Positions 15,640-23,958 of a stretch of 40,308 nt of DNA are shown piece by piece (position 1 is the first letter of the stretch; each line of letters begins with the position of its first letter). Made by a program: the position numbers and the translations under genes. The DNA lies in NCBI GenBank assembly GCA_002315935.1, contig DCII01000057.1, positions 1 through 40,308 of the forward strand. The letters run 5' to 3'. This DNA is from Ruminococcaceae bacterium UBA1730. GTDB lineage: Bacteria > Bacillota > Clostridia > Oscillospirales > Acutalibacteraceae. Under the pieces are notes generated by a model, which was not told the origin of the DNA, did not search any database, and worked only from the letters and a program-made list of their open reading frames with translations.

Positions 15640-17676
15640 TCAGATGTAGCTTCTGAGCAGTTTCATTATTTCGGAATTTTCAAGGTCAACCTTCTGCGTT
15701 TTCTCGGGAACAACCGTTCTTCCGTCTGCATCGGTTTCGAGCACACCCATTTCAAGCATAACCGCAACGGCAGTATTGATTGCGGCAATTTTTTCGCCGT
15801 CATCGCCGAGCCTTATGCAAAGCTCCTCACACTGCTCATCCTTGAGAGCTTCCTGCCTGATGCTTCTGAAAACATCAACCTGCAATGCTCTTTCGGGAAT
15901 GAGAGACCTTGCTTCCTCTGCGGTCAACCTTTCGTTCCTGATAAGCTTTTCGAAAAGATTAATTCCCCTGAGGACCTTTTCTTCATCCGTGTCCGAGGGT
16001 CTTATCGCCTTAACGATAACCGAAACTCTTTCCTCGCCGTTAAAGATATTCCGGTCAAGATTAACAGCAAGGTCAACTCTGCATCCTTTTGAATACGGAA
16101 ATTTCTTTTCAGGCATTCCGAACCACAGAGCATTGAGTCTCGAATTGCCCTTTGAGATGCTTATCTTAATATGTTTTCCCTCGGAAAGACTGTTAATATC
16201 ATCAATTTTTACGCCGAAAAGACCGAAAACAGGCTGCGGATTGCCTGCACCGAAGGGTTCAAGCAGGGTCATTGCCGAAACCATATCCAGCGAAACCGAA
16301 TCGGGATGAAGGCGGCAGTCAATTCTCTGAACCGCAAACGGCATTTCCTTATCGGCGGCAAATCTGTTTATTCTTCTTCTGAATTCATCTATATTTTCCG
16401 ATTTAAGACTTACTCCGGCGGCAAGAGTATGACCGCCGAAATGGTCAAGAATATCGGCAACGGATTCGATCGCATCATAAATTGAAAAGCCTTCAATGCT
16501 TCTGCATGAGCCTCTTGCGTTTTCGCCGTCACGGGAAATAACCACTGACGGTCTGCCGTATTTTTCGGTTATTCTTGCCGCAACGATTCCAACCACACCC
16601 TGATGCCAGCCCTCGCCGTCAACAACAATAACTCGCTGATTTTTTATATCGACATTTTTTTCAATGATGGTTGACGCCTGAGCAAAAATATCCGTTTCAG
16701 TTTTCTGACGCAGAGCATTCATATTGTTGATTTCATCTGCGATAAGCGATGCATTTTCATCATCCGCAGAAAGAAGAAGCTCAAGAGCCTTATCCGCCGA
16801 ACCCATTCTGCCTGCGGCGTTGATTCTCGGGCAGATTGTGAATGCGGCAGTCGAAGCTCCGAACACCTTATCCGCAATTCCGGCAGAAATCATGAGTGCA
16901 TATATGCCGGGTCTCGGGTCTTCGTTAATGAGCTTAAGTCCTCTGCTGACCATAACCCTGTTTTCGTCTGTAAGGTTTACAACATCGCCGATAGTGCCGA
17001 GAGCCACAAGGTCACCGTATTCGGCAAGAAGCATATCATCTTCTCCGCCCTCAAGAGCACACACAAGCTTGAACGCTACTCCGACTCCCGACATCTCCTT
17101 GAAGCTACTCGGGCAATCCTCTCTGTGAGGGTCAACAACGGCAACCGCATCGGGAAGCTCATCGCCGACCTTATGATGGTCTGTCACAACAACATCCATT
17201 CCAAGCTCATTTGCAAGCCTTGTTTCTTCAATCGCAGAAACGCCGTTATCAACCGTCACAATGAGCTTAACGCCCATTCCGGCAAGCTTTCTGACAGACT
17301 CCGGACTCATTCCGTAGCCCTCGCTGATTCTGTCCGGAATATATCGGATAACATTTGCATCTCTTGCTTCAAGATATGAATAGAGCAGAGCGGTTGCGGT
17401 TACGCCGTCACAATCATAATCGCCGAAAACACAGATAAGCTCAAAATTATCAATTGCAATGTTAATTCTTCTGCTTGCCTTGTCCATATCCTTTATTGAC
17501 ATAGGGTCAAGCGAAAGAGGCGCATCGGCGTCAAAAAATTTCTCCGTTTTTTCTATTGTTTCAAATCCACGAGAGGCGGCAAGAAGAGCGGCAAACGGGT
17601 CAAGACTAAGCTCCTGTGCAAGCTGAGCCGCAAGGTCTTTATCCGTTTTCGCCACTATCCATTTTTTTCGTCTCAT
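15640..17676 (-). CDS. recJ: Single-stranded-DNA-specific 5'-3' exonuclease RecJ
   Basis: A 678-residue RecJ. The DHH-family phosphoesterase core shows FGDYDCDGVTAT at 85-96, TVDNG at 141-145 and VVTDHH at 163-168. The DHHA1 motif GGHTLAAG lies near 430, and an OB-fold region (HIKISISKGNSRLNALWFGM in part) follows. A C-terminal extension of about 110 residues is present. RecJ degrades ssDNA in recombination and mismatch repair. The ATG at 17676 is chosen because AAAGGA lies nine bases before it; the longer reading begins with a TTG that has no ribosome binding site. It is the first gene of the long minus-strand block and has a good promoter. Confidence 0.95.
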   Translation of the reverse strand: MRRKKWIVAKTDKDLAAQLAQELSLDPFAALLAASRGFETIEKTEKFFDADAPLSLDPMSIKDMDKASRRINIAIDNFELICVFGDYDCDGVTATALLYSYLEARDANVIRYIPDRISEGYGMSPESVRKLAGMGVKLIVTVDNGVSAIEETRLANELGMDVVVTDHHKVGDELPDAVAVVDPHREDCPSSFKEMSGVGVAFKLVCALEGGEDDMLLAEYGDLVALGTIGDVVNLTDENRVMVSRGLKLINEDPRPGIYALMISAGIADKVFGASTAAFTICPRINAAGRMGSADKALELLLSADDENASLIADEINNMNALRQKTETDIFAQASTIIEKNVDIKNQRVIVVDGEGWHQGVVGIVAARITEKYGRPSVVISRDGENARGSCRSIEGFSIYDAIESVADILDHFGGHTLAAGVSLKSENIDEFRRRINRFAADKEMPFAVQRIDCRLHPDSVSLDMVSAMTLLEPFGAGNPQPVFGLFGVKIDDINSLSEGKHIKISISKGNSRLNALWFGMPEKKFPYSKGCRVDLAVNLDRNIFNGEERVSVIVKAIRPSDTDEEKVLRGINLFEKLIRNERLTAEEARSLIPERALQVDVFRSIRQEALKDEQCEELCIRLGDDGEKIAAINTAVAVMLEMGVLETDADGRTVVPEKTQKVDLENSEIMKLLRSYI

Positions 17677-17703
17677 AGCGTTCATTCCTTTCAATATCTT
17701 TTT

Positions 17704-17732
17704 ATTTTAACATATATATGCAAAATATTCAA
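17704..17732 (-). promoter_or_regulatory. Promoter of recJ and the downstream block
   Basis: On the minus strand TTGAAT (17727-17732) and TAAAAT (17704-17709) are separated by exactly 17 bases. It lies 28 bases before the recJ ATG. Confidence 0.7.
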
Positions 17733-17753
17733 GAATTTTATGAACGATTTTAT

Positions 17754-17763
17754 GTTCCGGAAC
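17754..17763. repeat. Short perfect palindrome in the recJ/yunB divergent gap
   Basis: GTTCCGGAAC is a 10-bp perfect palindrome midway between the divergent recJ and yunB genes, about 22 bases upstream of the recJ -35. It could be a regulator site, but a 10-bp palindrome can arise by chance. Confidence 0.25.
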
Positions 17764-17803
17764 GCCGATTACGCATATAATTTATTAAGGCAGGTGCATT
17801 ATT

Positions 17804-18460
17804 ATGCGGAAATGGAATTCACCATATTCATCGGGCAGAAAAATTGTTTTTTCGGCAGTTTGCTTTGCACTTATTTTTGCAATCATTTCTCTGCTTATTG
17901 ATGCAAGAATTCAGCCTGCCGTCAAGGAGCTTGCCGCCCTTGAAGCAAGAAATATTGCAACAAAAAAAATCAATCTTGCCGCCGAGAATGTTATAAGCTC
18001 TTCGATTGAGGACTGTAAGAATATCATCGTCTTGAGCTACGGAGACGGAAAAACCGTTACGGGAATTTCGGCTGATATAATCAAGCTCAATCTGTTAAAA
18101 TCAAGGGTTACGGTTGCGGTTGAAGAAGCTTTCAGGAAAGAACCCGAAACCGTAGTCAGAGTGCCCGTCGGAGCGGCGGCAGAGCTTCCGATTTTTCAGA
18201 ATCAGGGACCCTTTAAAGAGGTTGAGGTCGGATATTCGGTCTGCGTGAACTCCGATTTTGACAATGTTTTTCAGAGCACAGGCATCAATCAGACGGAATA
18301 CAGCATAATTCTTCGCATGAAGGTTGAAATAATCATGATGCTTCCCGGTTCAACCATAGCCGAAACCGTTGAAACCTCATTCTGCATTGCTCAGACGGTT
18401 ATTGTCGGCTCCGCTCCGAAAACAACGGATAGCACTCAGAATTATGTCAGCGGCAAATAA
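17804..18460 (+). CDS. yunB: Sporulation protein YunB
   Basis: A 218-residue YunB-family protein, which in B. subtilis is mother-cell expressed and needed for normal spore formation. A basic N-terminus (RKWNSPYSSGRK) precedes a single transmembrane helix near 14-33. An extracytoplasmic domain follows, with IQPAVKELAALEARNIATKK-type sequence after the helix, VRVPVGAAAELPIFQNQGP near 125-143 and the family motif TGINQTEYSIILRM near 165-178. An AGGTG element lies seven bases before the ATG. CATATAAT at 17774-17781 resembles a sigma-E -10 (CATACAAT), but I see no matching -35, so sporulation-sigma control is only suspected. Confidence 0.9.
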   Translation: MRKWNSPYSSGRKIVFSAVCFALIFAIISLLIDARIQPAVKELAALEARNIATKKINLAAENVISSSIEDCKNIIVLSYGDGKTVTGISADIIKLNLLKSRVTVAVEEAFRKEPETVVRVPVGAAAELPIFQNQGPFKEVEVGYSVCVNSDFDNVFQSTGINQTEYSIILRMKVEIIMMLPGSTIAETVETSFCIAQTVIVGSAPKTTDSTQNYVSGK

Positions 18461-18463
18461 ATG

Positions 18464-18491
18464 TTGATTTCAGGCACTTTTATGGTATAAT
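18464..18491 (+). promoter_or_regulatory. Promoter of ligA
   Basis: TTGATT (18464-18469), a 16-base spacer and a perfect TATAAT (18486-18491) with an extended -10 (TGG just before it). It begins four bases after the yunB stop codon, so ligA is expressed independently of sporulation. Confidence 0.75.
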
Positions 18492-18522
18492 AATTTCATA
18501 TGACCGCAAAGGAAGTTACGAT

Positions 18523-20499
18523 ATGGATTTTGAAAACGCAAAGGTCAGAGCGAAAGAGCTTCGTGACCTTCTCAATTATCACAGCCACAGATATTATGTT
18601 GAAGATTCGCCTGAAATAGAAGACTATGAATACGATATGCTCCAGCGTGAGCTTGTGGCAATAGAAAAGGAATTTCCCGCTCTTGTCACTCCCGATTCGC
18701 CTACGCAGAGGGTCGGTGGAAGTGCAGAGGGGATGTTTGAGCCTGTTGTTCATGCAGTTCCCCTCGAAAGTCTTCAGGATGCCTTCAGCCTTGAAGAGGT
18801 TCGTGCATTCGATGCAAGAGTAAGAGAACAATTTTCTGATATTGAATATTCAGTTGAGCCTAAAATTGACGGTCTTTCCGTTGCTCTTGAATATGAAAAC
18901 GGCGTTTTCGTAAGAGGCTCAACCCGTGGCGACGGCAATGTCGGCGAGGATGTTACCGCCAACCTGCGAACGGTCAATTCTATTCCGCTCCGCCTTAAAG
19001 AGGATGTTAATATTGAGGTGCGTGGCGAGGTATATATGCCGAAAAAGGTTTTTGCTTCTCTCGTTGAAGAGCAGGAACAGAACGGCGAAAAAACATTCAA
19101 AAATCCCCGAAATGCCGCCGCAGGCTCGCTCCGCCAGAAGAATCCTGCAATAACGGCAACAAGAAATCTTGATATTTTTGTTTTCAACATTCAAAGATAC
19201 AACGGCAACCATATCACAGGTCACAAGCAGTCCATTGAATATCTTAAGTCTCTCGGATTCAAAACAATTCCGTTCTGCAATAAATTTTCTTCGGTTGAAG
19301 ATGTTATAACCGAGCTTGAAAGAATAGGAAGCATAAGAAGCTCTCTGCCGTTTGACATTGACGGAGCGGTTATCAAAACCGATTCATTCGCCATGAGAAC
19401 CGAAATCGGAAGCACTTCAAAATTTCCGAGATGGGCACTTGCATTCAAATACCCTCCCGAAGAAAAAGAAACAACCGTAACCGATATTGAGGTTGCTGTC
19501 GGCAGAACGGGAGTGCTCACTCCGACTGCGGTTTTCGAGCCTGTTCTCGTTGCAGGGTCAACGGTTTCAAGGGCAACGCTTCACAATCAGGATTTCATTG
19601 ACGAAAAGGATATACGAATCGGTGATCGCATCGTTATCCGCAAGGCGGGTGACATTATTCCCGAGGTTTTAAGAGTTATTTCACATAAGGAAAACAGCGA
19701 AAAATTCCTGCTTCCGTCAGTGTGTCCCTCGTGCGGTGCAACGGTTATCCGTGAAGAAGATGAAGCGGCCGTCAGATGCGTCAACCCCGAATGCCCTGCC
19801 CAGCTTCTTCGCAATCTCATCCATTTCTGCTCAAGGGATGCAATGGATATTGACGGCATGGGCGAAGCGGTTCTTGAAAAGCTTGTTTCAGGCGGAATGC
19901 TCACCAAAGCAAGCGATATATATACCCTGAAAAAAGAAGATGTGATGACTCTTGAAGGGTTCAAGGATAAGTCATCACAGAATATAATTGATGCAATTGA
20001 AAAATCAAAAGCCGCCGACCTCGGCTGTCTTGTTTTCGCTCTCGGAATCAGGCACGTAGGTCAGAAAGCGGGCAAAATTCTTGCCGACCACTTCGGAACG
20101 ATGGAAAAACTGATGAACGCCACCATCGAAGACCTTACCGCAATTGAAGGCTTCGGCGGAATTATGGGTCAGAGCGTTGTCGATTTCTTTTCGCTTGAGC
20201 AGTCAAGGCATGAAATTGAAGCTCTTACCGCTCTCGGAGTGAATATGAATTCGCTCAAAGAAACAATCGACAACCGTTTTGAGGGCAAGACCTTTGTTTT
20301 AACCGGCGCTCTGCCGACTTATTCAAGAAATGAAGCAAGTGAACTAATTGAAAAATTCGGCGGAAAAACCGCTTCCTCCGTTTCAAAGAAAACGACCTAT
20401 GTTCTTGCCGGCGAAGATGCAGGAAGCAAGCTCACCAAGGCACAGACTCTCGGAATTACAATTATCAGCGAAGAAGAATTCAATGAAATGATTAAGTAG
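18523..20499 (+). CDS. ligA: NAD-dependent DNA ligase LigA
   Basis: A 658-residue NAD+-dependent DNA ligase, essential for joining Okazaki fragments and in repair. Domain Ia holds HRYYVEDSPEIEDYEYD near 22-38. The nucleotidyltransferase domain has the adenylated lysine K114 in EPKIDGLSV. An OB domain, a four-cysteine zinc finger (CPSCG...CVNPECP, about 403-427), helix-hairpin-helix repeats and a C-terminal BRCT domain (about 585-658) complete the standard order. GGAAG lies seven bases before the ATG. The gene has its own promoter and ends at a bidirectional terminator. Confidence 0.97.
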   Translation: MDFENAKVRAKELRDLLNYHSHRYYVEDSPEIEDYEYDMLQRELVAIEKEFPALVTPDSPTQRVGGSAEGMFEPVVHAVPLESLQDAFSLEEVRAFDARVREQFSDIEYSVEPKIDGLSVALEYENGVFVRGSTRGDGNVGEDVTANLRTVNSIPLRLKEDVNIEVRGEVYMPKKVFASLVEEQEQNGEKTFKNPRNAAAGSLRQKNPAITATRNLDIFVFNIQRYNGNHITGHKQSIEYLKSLGFKTIPFCNKFSSVEDVITELERIGSIRSSLPFDIDGAVIKTDSFAMRTEIGSTSKFPRWALAFKYPPEEKETTVTDIEVAVGRTGVLTPTAVFEPVLVAGSTVSRATLHNQDFIDEKDIRIGDRIVIRKAGDIIPEVLRVISHKENSEKFLLPSVCPSCGATVIREEDEAAVRCVNPECPAQLLRNLIHFCSRDAMDIDGMGEAVLEKLVSGGMLTKASDIYTLKKEDVMTLEGFKDKSSQNIIDAIEKSKAADLGCLVFALGIRHVGQKAGKILADHFGTMEKLMNATIEDLTAIEGFGGIMGQSVVDFFSLEQSRHEIEALTALGVNMNSLKETIDNRFEGKTFVLTGALPTYSRNEASELIEKFGGKTASSVSKKTTYVLAGEDAGSKLTKAQTLGITIISEEEFNEMIK

Positions 20500-20501
20500 T
20501 C

Positions 20502-20551
20502 AAAAAAGGATATGGCAGAAACCATAATCGGAATCTGTCATATCCTTTTTT
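20502..20551. terminator. Bidirectional terminator between ligA and the GH2 gene
   Basis: Left arm 20502-20519 and right arm 20534-20551 pair over 18 bases with a single G-U pair (AAGGATATGGCAGA against TCTGTCATATCCTT), loop 14 bases. Flanking A6 and T6 give a U-tract on either strand. It serves plus-strand ligA and minus-strand GH2, whose stop codon begins two bases away. Confidence 0.92.
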
Positions 20552-20552
20552 A

Positions 20553-22259
20553 TCAGTCTTCTATTGCCGCTTTTCTGCTGTTGATTTTTCTGAATATTTC
20601 AGGGTCAAACTTTGCCTTTCTTTCGTAGGTATAAAGTCCGTTCTGCTCCTGCTCAACATCGTAAAGCTGGGTATAGCAGAATGCAAACATATTGGGATTG
20701 TCAAGAAGTGCATCAGTAAGTCCTTTATATCTGTTGATGAATTCCTCTTCGGTCTTCGGAGCATCGCCGTAGCCCCAGGCGTTTTCGCTTTCGCCGACTG
20801 CCCACTTAATTCCGCCGTATTCGCTGACAAACGCAGGTTCGCCGTGATATGACTGACGGTCCTCAAATGTTACAAACATTTTTCCGCCGTTTTTGAATTC
20901 TTCATAACGCTTTGCAAAGCTATCCGGATTCTGGTCATAATCGTGAACATCAAAAATATCCGTTTCAACATGGAAGTTGCCGCTCGTGTCAATGCAGGGT
21001 CTTGTTTCGTCAAAGAGCTTCGTAACTCTGTAAACCATGCGAAGAACATCATCATGCTGCTGTCTGCCTTCGTAATTCCATGTTTCATTGAACGGACACC
21101 ATCCGATAATCGCAGGATGGTTAAAATCTCTTGCAAGCTCTTCGGTCCATTCTTTAATAAATATCTCCGTAACCTCGGGATTTGAATAATCAAGACCCCA
21201 GTTCGGGAATTCTCCCCACACAAGATAACCCATTCTGTCGCAATGATAGAGAAATCTCGGCTCAAAAACCTTTTCGTGAAGTCTTGCACCGTTGAAACCG
21301 ACTGCAAGAGAGAGCTTTATATCATTCAGAAGAGCTTCATCGCTTGATGCGGTATAAATTCCATCGGGATAAAAGCCCTGGTCAAGCACAAGTCTCTGAT
21401 AAACTGATTTGCCGTTAAGAAGGAATTTCATTCCGCACATCTCAACGTTGCGAAGTCCGAAATATGACGAAACTCTGTCACCCTCAAAGCAAAGCTCAAG
21501 GTCATAAAGTCTGCCGTTGCCGACTTCCCAGAGATGAATTTCCGAAAGCTCAAGATTCACAAAAGCATTTGACGATGCGGATTTCGATTCGCAGGCAGCC
21601 ATTCTTCCTTCATACGAAGCCTTTACCGTGAATTCACCTTTTCCTGCAAGAACTGCCGAAATTGCAACGGTTCCGTTTTCATAATCGGGGAAGATTTTAA
21701 AGCTCTTAATATATTTTTCGGGAGTGAATTCAAGCCAGACGGTCTGCCAGATACCTGTTGTTCTCGTGTAATGGCAACCGTGCGATTTAAGCTCTCCGCT
21801 CTGCTTTCCGCAGGCAATCATCGGATTTCTCGTGTCGTCAACCGCATTGACGATAACTTCGTTTTCTCCCTCTTTAACGAGGTCGGTAATATCAAATTTG
21901 AACGAAGTATAGCCGCCCTTGTGATAACCTGCTTTTTTGCCGTTTATGTAAACAATTGCTTCATAATCAACAGCACCGAAATTGATAAAAACTTTTCCGT
22001 TGAGCTGCTCGGCAGAAAGAGAAAAGCTTCTTCTGTACCATACAGCAGGGATGAAATCGGTATAGCCGATTCCCGAAAGAACGCTTTCGGGGCAGAAGGG
22101 AACGGTTATCTTTTTGCTCCATTCCTTCTTTTCAAGCATACCGCCGTCAAAACCGCTGTTGCCGAAGTCAAATTCAAAATCCCATTCTCCGTTGAGATTG
22201 AGCCAATTCGCTCTTTCAAATTGCGGATTGGGAAATTCGGGTCTCGGAATATTATTCAT
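20553..22259 (-). CDS. Glycoside hydrolase family 2 protein (beta-galactosidase/beta-glucuronidase-like)
   Basis: A 568-residue GH2 enzyme. A sugar-binding jelly-roll domain (about 10-180: LNLNGEWDFEFDFG, YINGKKAGYHKGGYTSF) precedes the immunoglobulin-like domain (about 180-275) and a TIM-barrel. GFNGARLHEKVFEPRFLY (321-338) is a GH2 signature, PFNETWNYEG gives N391-E392 as acid/base, and FVSEYGG gives E480 as nucleophile. There is no signal peptide, so it works in the cytoplasm on imported oligosaccharides. It is short for LacZ and lacks extra C-terminal domains. Which beta-glycoside it cuts is not clear. Last gene of the ROK - SIS - GH2 operon. Confidence 0.88.
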   Translation of the reverse strand: MNNIPRPEFPNPQFERANWLNLNGEWDFEFDFGNSGFDGGMLEKKEWSKKITVPFCPESVLSGIGYTDFIPAVWYRRSFSLSAEQLNGKVFINFGAVDYEAIVYINGKKAGYHKGGYTSFKFDITDLVKEGENEVIVNAVDDTRNPMIACGKQSGELKSHGCHYTRTTGIWQTVWLEFTPEKYIKSFKIFPDYENGTVAISAVLAGKGEFTVKASYEGRMAACESKSASSNAFVNLELSEIHLWEVGNGRLYDLELCFEGDRVSSYFGLRNVEMCGMKFLLNGKSVYQRLVLDQGFYPDGIYTASSDEALLNDIKLSLAVGFNGARLHEKVFEPRFLYHCDRMGYLVWGEFPNWGLDYSNPEVTEIFIKEWTEELARDFNHPAIIGWCPFNETWNYEGRQQHDDVLRMVYRVTKLFDETRPCIDTSGNFHVETDIFDVHDYDQNPDSFAKRYEEFKNGGKMFVTFEDRQSYHGEPAFVSEYGGIKWAVGESENAWGYGDAPKTEEEFINRYKGLTDALLDNPNMFAFCYTQLYDVEQEQNGLYTYERKAKFDPEIFRKINSRKAAIED

Positions 22260-22279
22260 AACAAGTTCTCCTATAAAAA

Positions 22280-22900
22280 TTATTCTTCAAAAAAATTATC
22301 TTCAATCATTGCGGCAAGGCAATGATAAACAGGCAGAGTAAGCTCCTGAATTTTAAAGGTTTCCGTTTCGGGAAGCCTGATACATATGTCGGCAAGACCG
22401 GAGCATTTGCTCTCCTTTTTGCCTGTTATCGCAACCGAAACAATTCCCTTTGCTTTTGCCGCCTCAAGTGCATAAACAACATTCTGCGAATTGCCTGAGG
22501 TTGAAAAGCCGATTAACACATCCTCTTTCTTTGCATAGGCATAAACCTGCTGAGCAAAGACAAGAGCCGGCACTGCATCGTTTTCAAAAGCCGTCATAAG
22601 TGCGGCATGAGCCGAAAGAGAAATTGCAGGCAGACCCTTCTGAAGGTTTTCCGCCGCATAGTCATCTCCGAATGCTTCTTTTTCTTCGTTTGAAAAGGGT
22701 CTCTTTTTGAGAAAACCCTTCATCAGCTCACCAACAAGATGGTCGCTGTCTGCGGCACTTCCGCCGTTTCCGCAGCAAAGAAGCTTGCCGCCGTCAAGAT
22801 AGCATTTTTCAAGTGCTTTATAAGCCTTCATAATATCCTCTGCACATTCGTTAAGCATAGGATACCTTGAAAGAAGTTCATTATATATTTCGTTAACCAT
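22280..22900 (-). CDS. SIS-domain sugar-phosphate isomerase (GmhA-like)
   Basis: A 206-residue SIS-domain protein resembling phosphoheptose isomerase GmhA/DiaA. The sugar-phosphate loop CGNGGSAADSDH is at 43-54, and IGFSTSGNSQNVV near 134-146 is the second SIS loop. The ATG at 22900 is chosen because GGAGG lies six bases before it; reading frame upstream of it overlaps the ROK gene. It follows the ROK gene's TGA by one base. Paired with a kinase and a glycosidase, it probably handles a phosphorylated sugar released by the GH2 enzyme; heptose metabolism itself is not suggested by any neighbour. Confidence 0.85.
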   Translation of the reverse strand: MVNEIYNELLSRYPMLNECAEDIMKAYKALEKCYLDGGKLLCCGNGGSAADSDHLVGELMKGFLKKRPFSNEEKEAFGDDYAAENLQKGLPAISLSAHAALMTAFENDAVPALVFAQQVYAYAKKEDVLIGFSTSGNSQNVVYALEAAKAKGIVSVAITGKKESKCSGLADICIRLPETETFKIQELTLPVYHCLAAMIEDNFFEE

Positions 22901-22901
22901 T

Positions 22902-23858
22902 TCAGACCTCCGAAAAAGCTTTTGCAACGCCGAGAGCGGCATAGTCTCCTATTTCATCACCGAGCATTGCGGGAAGAATCATGCACTGCTTTGCGGAAAG
23001 TGCAAGAGCTTCTTTGCCGATAACCTCATTCATCTTTTCGGCAAGAAGATGGCTCGAACGCTCATAGATGCTTCCGATAACAATTCTTTCGGGGTTAAGA
23101 ATATCTATCAAAATCGAAACACCGAGACCGAGCTTTTCGGCACATCTGCGATAAATCGCATTTGCAAGCTTATCACCGCCGTTTGCGGCAATCGCAACCG
23201 ATTTAGCGGTCACATCATCCTGAGGAACGGTGGTTGAGCCGTTATAAATTGAAAGCATTTTCTTTGCCATCGTTGCAATTCCGGAGCCTGAGCAGAAGCC
23301 CTCAAACGAGCCTGCTTTGCCGTAACCGACAGGTCCGTCGGCATCAAGTCTTATGTGACCTACCTCGCCGGCAAGTCCGTTTGAGCCGCTGTAAAGTCTG
23401 CCGCCGAGAATGAGACCTGCTCCCATGCCCGTGCCGAAGGTGAGGAATACCATGTCATTGCATCCCCTGCCGGCTCCGAACTGCCATTCGGCAAGAGCAC
23501 AGGCATCGGCATCGTTGCAAACCTTGCAGGGAAAGCCGAATTCCTCGGTTATTATATCCGCAAGAGGAACATTATCCCAATCGGGAAGATTGGGAGGGCA
23601 CATGATGATACCCTTTTCGCTGTTGAGCGGACCTCCGCAGCTGACACCGGATGCAATAATATCCGAAGGCTCAAGATTGTTTCTTCCGAGCAATTCATGA
23701 GCTGATGAAATAAGGTCGGCAACAACCGCCCTCCATCCTCTTGAGCTTAAGGTGTCAAACTTGATTTTATCTTTTTTTATGACGTTGCTTCCGCTTTTTT
23801 CTCCGATAACAACAGCACATTTCGTGCCACCGATGTCAAATCCGAGATAACATTTCAT
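22902..23858 (-). CDS. ROK-family sugar kinase
   Basis: A 318-residue ROK protein without an N-terminal helix-turn-helix, so a sugar kinase rather than a repressor. The phosphate-binding DIGGTK is at 8-13, NDADAC near 115-120 supplies catalytic D116, LTFGTGMGAGLI at 139-150 is the second phosphate loop, and GEVGHIR gives E165 and H168. The cysteines of the usual ROK zinc motif (CxCGxxGCxE) are replaced: the region reads GYGKAGSFEGFCSG, leaving one Cys. ATG 23858 is chosen over a GTG at 23867 because AGGGGTG is spaced for it. First gene of its operon; glucose, GlcNAc or another hexose are all possible substrates. Confidence 0.88.
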   Translation of the reverse strand: MKCYLGFDIGGTKCAVVIGEKSGSNVIKKDKIKFDTLSSRGWRAVVADLISSAHELLGRNNLEPSDIIASGVSCGGPLNSEKGIIMCPPNLPDWDNVPLADIITEEFGFPCKVCNDADACALAEWQFGAGRGCNDMVFLTFGTGMGAGLILGGRLYSGSNGLAGEVGHIRLDADGPVGYGKAGSFEGFCSGSGIATMAKKMLSIYNGSTTVPQDDVTAKSVAIAANGGDKLANAIYRRCAEKLGLGVSILIDILNPERIVIGSIYERSSHLLAEKMNEVIGKEALALSAKQCMILPAMLGDEIGDYAALGVAKAFSEV

Positions 23859-23872
23859 GTTAATCACCCCTG

Positions 23873-23910
23873 AATGTTAACATTATATATCACTTTAGGT
23901 TTACCGTCAA
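23873..23910 (-). promoter_or_regulatory. Promoter and operator candidate of the ROK - SIS - GH2 operon
   Basis: On the minus strand TTGACG (23905-23910), 17-base spacer, TATAAT (23882-23887): a near-consensus promoter. AATGTTAACATT (23873-23884), a perfect 12-bp palindrome, overlaps the -10 and the expected start point, the position of a typical repressor site. No regulator gene lies next to it. Confidence 0.7.
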
Positions 23911-23958
23911 GAATAATTCGGCTTTTCAGACAGATAATATCTTCGGATGGTGATAAAA

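Noticed and set aside
15776..16309. Open frame of 177 codons antisense to recJ
   Set aside because: Long only because of codon bias on the coding strand; recJ has all DHH motifs, and this frame shows no protein-like pattern.
17764..17803. Full sigma-E promoter for yunB
   Set aside because: CATATAAT fits the -10, but the sequence 14 bases upstream does not resemble the sigma-E -35, so it is only mentioned in the yunB entry.
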